The position numbers and the translations under genes are program-made. DNA of 64,000 nt from assembly GCF_018069625.1 (NCBI RefSeq), contig NZ_CP072941.1, positions 2,356,001 to 2,420,000 on the forward strand. Reading direction: 5' to 3'. The stretch's first letter is position 1; every line of letters starts with the position of its first letter. Of this stretch, positions 55,871-64,000 are shown in pieces. The notes under the pieces were generated by a model. The model saw only the letters and a program-made list of their open reading frames with translations. It did no database searches and was not told where the DNA came from. Source of the DNA: Streptomyces yatensis (GTDB taxonomy: Bacteria; Actinomycetota; Actinomycetes; Streptomycetales; Streptomycetaceae).

Positions 55871-56302
55871 ATGAACGCCGCCGACCGTTTCCGTGCCGCC
55901 GTCGACGACAAGGACCTGACGGCCCTGGACGACCTCTTCACCGAGGACATCCGCCTCTACAGCCCCGTCAAGTTCACCCCCTTCGAGGGCAAGCCGATGG
56001 TGCTCGGCCTCTTCGGGGTCCTGCTGCGCACGTTCGAGGACTTCCGGTACGTCGGCGACTACACCGGCACCGCGCAGACCAGCGCCGACGGCACCTCCGC
56101 GCCGTCGGCGGTGCTGCTCTTCCGCGCCCGGGTGGGCGACAAGGAGATCCACGGCATCGATCTGCTGCACCTCGACGACGACGGCCGGATCAAGGAGTTC
56201 ACCGTGATGGTCCGGCCCCAGTCCGCCGTCCACGCCCTCGGCGAAGCGGTCCTCTCCGGGCTGGTCGAGGACGGCCTCGCACCTGCGCCCGCGGGCCAGT
56301 AG
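55871..56302 (+). CDS. SnoaL-like (NTF2-fold) protein
   Basis: 143 aa with the cone-shaped alpha+beta SnoaL/NTF2 layout: AADRFRAAVDDKDLTALDDLFTEDIRLYSPVKFTPFEGKPMVLGLF and a C-terminal HGIDLLHLDDDGRIKEFTVMVRP. Such proteins bind or cyclise small hydrophobic ligands; substrate unknown. ATG 55871 has AAGGTGGGG upstream; ATG 55847 is a leaderless alternative. Controlled with PadR. Confidence 0.83.
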   Translation: MNAADRFRAAVDDKDLTALDDLFTEDIRLYSPVKFTPFEGKPMVLGLFGVLLRTFEDFRYVGDYTGTAQTSADGTSAPSAVLLFRARVGDKEIHGIDLLHLDDDGRIKEFTVMVRPQSAVHALGEAVLSGLVEDGLAPAPAGQ

Positions 56303-56500
56303 ACGCACGCCCGGCCCGTCGGAGGCCACGCGGCGGACTTCTCGAAGCCCTGCTCGCGCCGCGACGCGGGCGCTCGGAGTCGCGGCCCGTCACGGCCACG
56401 GAGGGAGGCGCCCGCCGGACGGGCCGGGGCCGTCGGAGCGCGCGACACTGAAGGGGTCCCCCGCGCCACCATCCACGGCCTCGGACGAAAGGAAAGGGTC

Positions 56501-57766
56501 GTGACGGACCGGAATCGAGAGTCGGGCAGCAGGCGGCTGCTTGCCGGGCTGCTGGCCGCCAGCCATCTGATGCCGCTGGAGCTGCTGCCGGCCAGTTTGG
56601 CCGAGTACGCGGCACCCGCCGGTATCACCGAGGCGCGGATCTACCTCTCCGATGTGCAGCGGCGCGTGCTGCGGCGGCTGACCGGCGCGGGCGCGGTGGG
56701 GACGGCGGACGGACCACCGGAGGAGCTGGAGATCGAGGGCACCGTGCCGGGCCGGGCCTACCAGTACGGTCAGGTACTGCCCGCCGCCCCCGCCGATCGG
56801 GGCAGACACCAGTGGTGGATGCCGCTGCTGGACGGCACCGAGCGCATCGGTCTGCTGCGCCTCACCGCGGCCACCGACGACACGCGGACCCATGAGGACA
56901 TGGAGCTGCTCTCCGCCCTGGTGGCGCTCATCGTGGTCAGCAAGCGCGACTTCAGCGACGCCTACGCGCGGCTGGTCGGCAGCGAGTCGATGAACATCGC
57001 CGCCGAGATGCAGTGGCGCCTGATGCCACCGACCACCTACGCGGACGGCCGGGTGGCCCTCTCCGCCGTCATGGAGCCGGCGTTCGAGATCAGCGGGGAC
57101 GCCTACGACTACGCGACCGACGGACCGAGGGTGCACTTGTCGATCTTCGACGCGATGGGGCACGACACCGCCGCCGGCCTGACGGCCAACCTCGCCCTGG
57201 GCGCGTGCCGCAACGCCCGCCACCACGGCGCCGACCTGGTGCGGACCGGCGAGCGGGTCGACGAGGTGCTCATCGAGCAGTTCCAGGGGGCCCGCTACGC
57301 CACCGCCATCCTGGCCGATCTGGACACCCGGCGCGGAGAGCTCAGCTGGGTCAACTGCGGCCATCACCCTCCGCTGATCATCCGCGGCGGCCGCTGGACC
57401 ACCCAGCTGCGGTGTCCGCCAGCGCTTCCCCTCGGCATGGGCCTGGGGCTGGAGGCCACGCTCTGCCGCGAGCAGCTGCAGCCCGGCGACCGGGTCGTGC
57501 TCTACACCGACGGCATCACCGAGGCCCGGCGCCCCGGCGGTCGCGAGTTCGGGCTGACCCTGTTCACCGACTTCCTCATCCGGCACCACGCCGACGGCCT
57601 GCCCGTTCCGGAGACCCTGCGCCGCCTGGTCCGCGCCGTCATGGCCCACCACGACGGCCATCTCCAGGACGACGCCACGGTCCTGTTCTGCGAATGGCTC
57701 GGCCCCCAGCCCGGACCCACCGATCAGGCCGCCACCCTGATGGGCCTGCCTTCCGCGGGGCCGTAA
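56501..57766 (+). CDS. SpoIIE-type PP2C Ser/Thr phosphatase
   Basis: 421 aa. An N-terminal GAF-like sensor (about 25-160) then an RsbU/SpoIIE PP2C domain (about 175-405): [25 protein letters not shown] (metal Asp), [37 protein letters not shown] and DDATVLF. It probably dephosphorylates an anti-sigma antagonist. No sensor kinase or anti-sigma factor is adjacent. GTG 56501 with AAAGGAAAGG upstream. Confidence 0.93.
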   Translation: MTDRNRESGSRRLLAGLLAASHLMPLELLPASLAEYAAPAGITEARIYLSDVQRRVLRRLTGAGAVGTADGPPEELEIEGTVPGRAYQYGQVLPAAPADRGRHQWWMPLLDGTERIGLLRLTAATDDTRTHEDMELLSALVALIVVSKRDFSDAYARLVGSESMNIAAEMQWRLMPPTTYADGRVALSAVMEPAFEISGDAYDYATDGPRVHLSIFDAMGHDTAAGLTANLALGACRNARHHGADLVRTGERVDEVLIEQFQGARYATAILADLDTRRGELSWVNCGHHPPLIIRGGRWTTQLRCPPALPLGMGLGLEATLCREQLQPGDRVVLYTDGITEARRPGGREFGLTLFTDFLIRHHADGLPVPETLRRLVRAVMAHHDGHLQDDATVLFCEWLGPQPGPTDQAATLMGLPSAGP

Positions 57767-57839
57767 GCAGGATCCGTGGCGGACGGGAGACGTAGCCGAC
57801 AAGCGCCGTGACGGACAGGAGCCGCAGGGGACGGACGAA

Positions 57840-57870
57840 GCGCCCCGGCCGGAGGTACCGGCCGGGGCGC
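57840..57870. terminator. Bidirectional terminator between spoIIE-like gene and icd
   Basis: Perfect 13-bp stem GCGCCCCGGCCGG / CCGGCCGGGGCGC with loop AGGTA, between convergent genes. Confidence 0.85.
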
Positions 57871-57888
57871 CGCGGTGCCGCCGGGGCG

Positions 57889-60761
<2,873 letters not shown>

Positions 60762-60770
60762 GCGCCGCTG

Positions 60771-60836
60771 TCACACCCCGTCCACGCGCGCCCCTCACAC
60801 CCCGTCCACGCGCGCCCCTCACACCCCGTCCACCCG
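60771..60836. repeat. 24-bp tandem repeat across a stop codon
   Basis: A 24-bp unit (TCACACCCCGTCCACGCGCG plus four C) occurs at 60771-60794 and 60795-60818 exactly, and partly at 60819-60836. The last copy is the true end of the histidine-phosphatase gene (stop 60819-60821), so its stop-codon region has been copied twice downstream. Confidence 0.88.
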
Positions 60837-61391
60837 CAGCCGCCACTCGCCCGCCCGGCCGGTGAGGGTGACGGTGGAGAGCGGGCGTATGTCGACGTTC
60901 CAGTAGCAGTGCGGCGGCGCCTTGATGGCGTACATCAGGGCGGCACGGACCACCCCGGGGTCGGCGACGGCCACCATCTTGGCGTTGTCCTCGGCCGGGC
61001 GGGTGTCCAGCCAACCGCCGATCCGCATGATGAACGCATGCAGCGACTCCCCGCCGTGCGGAACCGAGCGCGGATCGCCGAGCCAGGCGTCCACCTCCTT
61101 CGGTTCGCGCGCCATCACATCGGCGAGGGAGCGGCCCGCCCAGCGGCCCATGTCGCAGTCGCGCAGGGCGAGTTGGACCAGCGGGGTGAAGCCCAGCGCA
61201 TCGCCGGTCTCCCGGCTGCGGGCCGACGGCGAGCAGTAGCGCAGCTCCGCCGCGGCCAACGGTACGAGCGCGGGGGCCGCGCGCTCGGCGGCGAGCCGGC
61301 CCTCCGGATCCAGCGGCCGGTCGTCACCGAAGCGCTCCCCCAGCCGGGAGGAACTGCGACCGGCGGCGACCAGCGTCAGCCGAAACGTCAT
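60819..61391 (-). CDS. Degenerate histidine-phosphatase-fold protein
   Basis: 190 aa. Fold of the phosphoglycerate-mutase-like superfamily: LRYCSPSARSRETGDALG, DCDMGRWAGRSL, PHGGESLHAFIMRIGGWLD, VVRAALMYAIKAPP. The RHG motif expected at residues 10-14 is AAGRS, and the second catalytic His (usual SHGGVIR) is ADPGVVR. Both catalytic histidines are therefore missing, and phospho-transfer is unlikely. It may bind a phosphorylated ligand or partner. ATG 61391. Confidence 0.85.
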   Translation of the reverse strand: MTFRLTLVAAGRSSSRLGERFGDDRPLDPEGRLAAERAAPALVPLAAAELRYCSPSARSRETGDALGFTPLVQLALRDCDMGRWAGRSLADVMAREPKEVDAWLGDPRSVPHGGESLHAFIMRIGGWLDTRPAEDNAKMVAVADPGVVRAALMYAIKAPPHCYWNVDIRPLSTVTLTGRAGEWRLRVDGV

Positions 61392-61589
61392 CCCGGCATC
61401 GTACGGTCACGGCCACGGCTCCAGGACCCGTAACCAGCAGAAGAGCAGCGCCTTTCGGTGTGCGCCGGGTCACCGGGCGGCTCGAAGCGGCCGTCTCATG
61501 AACACCGTGCGCATCGCGGGTGGCGAGCAGAATGCGGCCGCCCCGAAGGGACGCGGAACCGCGCCGCTGTGCGGCCCCGCCGCGTGGCA

Positions 61590-62125
61590 GGGGCTCCGCC
61601 CCTGGACCCCGGGGTGTGGGGCGGAGCCCCGGTTTCGGGGTGTGAGGCGGAGCCCCGGCTCGGAGTTTGGGGCAGAGCCCCGGTGCGGGGTCTGGGGCGA
61701 AGCCCCGACCCGGGGCCGGGAGCAGAGCCCCGACCCGGGGCCTGAAGCGGAACCCCGATCCGGGGCCGGGAGCGGAACCCCGACCCAGGGCATAGCGCAG
61801 AGCCCCGACCCGAGGCCTGGGACGGAACCCCGACCCCGGGGCCTGGAGCGGAACCCCGGCCCAGGGCCTGAAGCAGAGCCCCGGTGCGGGGTCTGGGGCG
61901 AAGCCCCGGTCCCGGGGGTCTGGGGCGAAGCCCCGGTGCGGGGTCTGGCGCGGAGCCCCGGTTTCGGGGTCTGGGGCGAAGCCCCGGCTCGGGGTCTGGC
62001 GCGGAGCCCCGGTTTCGGGGTCTGGGGCGAAGCCCCGGCTCGGGGTCTGGCGCGGAGCCCCGGTTTCGGGGTCTGGGGCGAAGCCCCGGCTCGGGGTCTG
62101 GGGCGGAGCCCCGGTTTCGGGAAGG
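61590..62125. repeat. Array of about 19 hairpin-forming repeats
   Basis: Units of about 24-36 bp, each with a GGGGCGAAGCCCC or GGGGCGGAGCCCC hairpin (GGGGC stem, GAA/GGA loop) and a GGTTTCGGGGTCT-like spacer. Three copies in the second half (61955-62115) are almost identical 60-bp double units. The array occupies the 784-bp gap between the histidine-phosphatase and MocR genes. Long open frames exist in every direction because stops are rare; none has a start signal. Confidence 0.85.
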
Positions 62126-62175
62126 GGCGGGGTGGGGAACAGCCCGCCGCAGGCGGCAGGAGTCGCCGGGCACCG

Positions 62176-63630
62176 CTACGCCCGCCCGAGCACCTCGTCC
62201 CACGCGGTGCGCAACCGCCGCACCCCCTCCGCCAGTTCGCCGACACCCGCCACCGACGCGAAGCTCAGCCGCACATGCGGCGCGGGCGGTTCGGCGCAGA
62301 AGTACGGGCCGCCGGGGGCGACGGCGACCCCGGCACGCAGCGCGGCGGCGTCCAGCGCGGTCTCGTCGGTGCCCTGGGGCAGCCGCAGCCAGAGGTGGTA
62401 GCCGCCGGGCGGGACATAGCGCAGCTCCAGGGCGGGCAGTTCGCGCCGTACCGCGGTGACGAGCACCTCGCGGCGGGTGCGCAACTCGGCGGCGACGTTG
62501 CGCAGATGGCGGGGCCAGGAGGGGGCGCCGACCAGTTCCAGGGCGGCCTCCTGGAGCGGGCGGGGCACGAAGAAGCTGTCGACCACCTGGATCGCGCGCA
62601 GCCGCCCCAGCGCGGGGCCGCGGGCGGCGAGCGCGCCCACCCGCAGGCTGGGCGAGGTGGGCTTGGTGAGCGAGCACACATGGACCACCACCCCGTCGGG
62701 GTCGTCGGCGGCGAGCGTGGGGGCCAGCGGGGGCGCGTCCTCGTGGACGAGCCGGCGGGCGAAGTCGTCCTCGACCACGAACGCGCCCGCCTCACGGGCG
62801 ATCCGGATCACCTCGCGGCGCCGCTCGGAAGCGAGCATCGCCCCGGTGGGGTTCTGGAACAGCGGCTGGCAGACGAAGACCCGGGCGCCGGTCGCCCGCA
62901 GCGCCTCGGCGAGCAGCTCGGGCCGGACCCCCTCGGAGTCCACCGGCACCGGGACGGGGCGCAGCCCGGAGGCGCGGGCGGCGGCGAGCACCCCGGGGTA
63001 GGTCGGGGATTCCACGAGGACGGGCGCGCCGGGCGGGGCGAGGGCGCGCAGCGCGCAGGTGAGCGCGGACTGGCCGCCCGCGGTGATCAGTACGTCGGCG
63101 GCGCCGAGGGTTCCGCCCGGCCCGCCGATCTCGCGGGCGAACCAGGCGCGCAGCTCGGGGAGCCCCTCCACCGGCGGGCGGTCCCATGCCCCGGGCCGCC
63201 GTCCGGCACGGGCCAGGGCGGCGGACAGCGCCCGCTCCGGCTGGAGCGAGGAGTGCAGATAGCCGTTGTTGAACTCCAGGATCCCGGGCGGTGGGGCGGC
63301 GAGCGTGGCCAGGACGCCCGAGGCGTCCACCGAACGCCGCACCGGCTCGCCTGCCGTCTCCACGCTCAGCGCGACCTCCTGCCAGGAGGTGTCGCCCGGC
63401 CGGGGCGCCCCGGCCCCGGGGCGGTCGGCGCGGAAGGCACCGGCGCCGGGCCGGGTGACCACCAGCCCTTCGGCGGCGAGGGCGGCGAGGGCGCGGGAGA
63501 CGGTGACCGGGCTCACCCGGTGGCGTTCGACCAGCGCACGACTGGACGGCAGCTTCTCGCCGGGTGAGTAGCGGTCCAGCTCCTTCCGCAGCGATTTCGC
63601 GAGTTCGGCCACACTGCTACGCTGTTCCAT
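62176..63630 (-). CDS. MocR/PdxR-type GntR-aminotransferase regulator
   Basis: 484 aa. N-terminal GntR winged helix (about 1-75: SVAELAKSLRKELDRYSPGEKLPSSRALVERHRVSPVTVSRALAALAAEGL) and a class I aminotransferase-like C-terminal domain (about 110-480) with PLP lysine in SLTKPTSPSLRVG and QNPTGAML. Uses PLP or an amino acid adduct as effector. ATG 63630 shares two bases with an ATG on the other strand. Divergent from an EamA transporter, which is its probable target. Confidence 0.9.
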   Translation of the reverse strand: MEQRSSVAELAKSLRKELDRYSPGEKLPSSRALVERHRVSPVTVSRALAALAAEGLVVTRPGAGAFRADRPGAGAPRPGDTSWQEVALSVETAGEPVRRSVDASGVLATLAAPPPGILEFNNGYLHSSLQPERALSAALARAGRRPGAWDRPPVEGLPELRAWFAREIGGPGGTLGAADVLITAGGQSALTCALRALAPPGAPVLVESPTYPGVLAAARASGLRPVPVPVDSEGVRPELLAEALRATGARVFVCQPLFQNPTGAMLASERRREVIRIAREAGAFVVEDDFARRLVHEDAPPLAPTLAADDPDGVVVHVCSLTKPTSPSLRVGALAARGPALGRLRAIQVVDSFFVPRPLQEAALELVGAPSWPRHLRNVAAELRTRREVLVTAVRRELPALELRYVPPGGYHLWLRLPQGTDETALDAAALRAGVAVAPGGPYFCAEPPAPHVRLSFASVAGVGELAEGVRRLRTAWDEVLGRA

Positions 63631-63670
63631 GACAGCACAGGATAGCGCTACTGATGACAGTGCGATAGCG
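63629..63670. promoter_or_regulatory. Direct repeats between MocR and EamA genes
   Basis: ATGACAGCACAGGATAGCG (63629-63647) and ATGACAGTGCGATAGCG (63654-63670) are direct repeats sharing ATGACAG and GATAGCG, 25 bp apart at the 5' ends. Two in-line half-sites are the usual layout for MocR regulators. On the minus strand TATCCT lies 8 bp before ATG 63630. Confidence 0.6.
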
Positions 63671-64000
63671 GTGAGCGGCGGCCCCCGCAGGGGCCGGGAC
63701 GACACCGCGCGGGGCCCGGACGACACCGCCCGGGCCCGGGACAACTCCCCGTCACCGTCCGCCGCCCGCACCGGCACCGTGCTCGCCCTGCTCGGCGTGG
63801 CCGCCTTCTCCCTGACCTTCCCCGGCACCGCCTGGGCGCTCACCGGCCTCGGCCCCTGGACGGTGACCACCTGCCGAGTGGTGCTCGCCGCGCTGATCGC
63901 GGGCGGCGCGCTGGCCGCCCTGCGGGTGCCGGTGCCGGACCGCCGCCACTGGCCGGGGCTGCTGATGGTGGCGGCCGGGGTCGTCGTGGGCTTCCCGCTG
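63629..64000 (+). CDS. EamA/DMT-family transporter, 5' part
   Basis: Runs off the window. From ATG 63629 there is a polar, Asp/Arg-rich start, then TGTVLALLGVAAFSLTFPGTAWALTGLGPWTVTTCRVVLAALIAGGALAALRV, the first two spans of an EamA drug/metabolite transporter. GTG 63671 is an alternative start, and is preferred if the direct repeats are operator DNA rather than coding. Divergent partner of the MocR regulator. Confidence 0.8.
   Translation, partial: MTAQDSATDDSAIAVSGGPRRGRDDTARGPDDTARARDNSPSPSAARTGTVLALLGVAAFSLTFPGTAWALTGLGPWTVTTCRVVLAALIAGGALAALRVPVPDRRHWPGLLMVAAGVVVGFPL

Noticed and set aside
61470..62246. Repetitive Pro/Gly/Arg-rich protein on the minus strand across the array
   Set aside because: Open in several frames equally, no ribosome-binding site, unit length not a constant multiple of three.
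61498..63567. A 689-codon plus-strand frame through the hairpin array
   Set aside because: Its first half is translated repeat DNA and its second half is antisense to the MocR gene; no start signal.

Overview
The window is GC-rich actinobacterial DNA, almost certainly a Streptomyces chromosome. Third codon positions are nearly all G/C, GTG and even TTG starts are common, some starts look leaderless, and the gene set is typical of the genus (argCJBDR, argGH, metNIQ, monomeric isocitrate dehydrogenase, a Tat-exported GlpQ, a PASTA-less Ser/Thr kinase). No origin, CRISPR array or intact prophage is visible. Everything below comes from reading the sequence by eye; no database search was run.

Layout. 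0-5 kb: a CGNR zinc-finger regulator, a 57-aa membrane peptide, a small membrane protein, a DsbA-like thioredoxin-fold protein, a double GNAT protein, and the pabB-pabC pair for p-aminobenzoate. 5.2-5.7 kb: five tRNA genes (Gly, Cys, Val x3) and a terminator. 5.8-9.4 kb: a zinc-ribbon protein, an APH-like kinase, a TetR remnant, and a divergent HxlR regulator/MFS exporter pair around a strong inverted repeat. 9.6-14.1 kb: an accessory, visibly less GC-rich block with an XRE regulator, two unknown proteins, a frameshifted radical SAM/SPASM enzyme and a PIMT-like methyltransferase. This looks like a peptide-maturation cassette without an obvious precursor. 14.2-16.6 kb: two small proteins and a membrane Ser/Thr kinase. 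16.9-24.8 kb: an rRNA/tRNA methyltransferase and cobalamin genes, namely a CysG-like dehydrogenase/methyltransferase, a giant BluB-CobT fusion and CobL. 25-29 kb: a GNAT protein and metNIQ preceded by a cysteine-rich leader peptide and a perfect palindrome. 29-35.5 kb: a HAD phosphatase, two membrane proteins, a GNAT protein, a sigma-70-like factor, glpQ, plsC-like and an alpha/beta hydrolase. 35.7-39.6 kb: an aldo/keto reductase, argH and argG. 39.7-40.4 kb: a Phd/VapC-type toxin-antitoxin pair. 40.8-46 kb: an exported endonuclease/exonuclease/phosphatase-family protein, then a ferric-reductase-like flavoprotein, an FMN-binding protein and ApbE, split by an IS200/IS605-type tnpB element. 46-48.2 kb: DUF488, a PNPOx-like protein and a bile-acid-symporter-family protein. 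48.3-53.4 kb: argC-argJ-argB-argD-argR, with a decayed tnpB 3' end between argJ and argB. 53.6-57.8 kb: a DUF4232 lipoprotein, an SGNH hydrolase, a PadR regulator with a SnoaL-like protein, and a SpoIIE-type phosphatase. 57.9-64 kb: icd, a GNAT protein, a catalytically degenerate histidine phosphatase, a large hairpin-repeat array, and a MocR-type regulator divergent from an EamA transporter that runs off the window.

Working units. Arginine: ArgC, J, B and D make ornithine with recycling of the acetyl group, ArgG and ArgH finish the pathway, and ArgR probably acts at the AT-rich sites before argC and argG. Cobalamin: BluB makes the lower ligand and CobT activates it in one polypeptide, beside corrin-ring enzymes. 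Methionine uptake: metNIQ, apparently under a cysteine-codon leader. Flavin electron transfer: the reductase, a covalently flavinylated acceptor and ApbE.

The signals most worth a second look are the Cys-rich leader before metNIQ, the radical SAM/PIMT block, the tnpB fossil inside the arg operon, the short tandem repeats that begin at stop codons of several genes, and the roughly 0.5-kb hairpin array near 61.6-62.1 kb.
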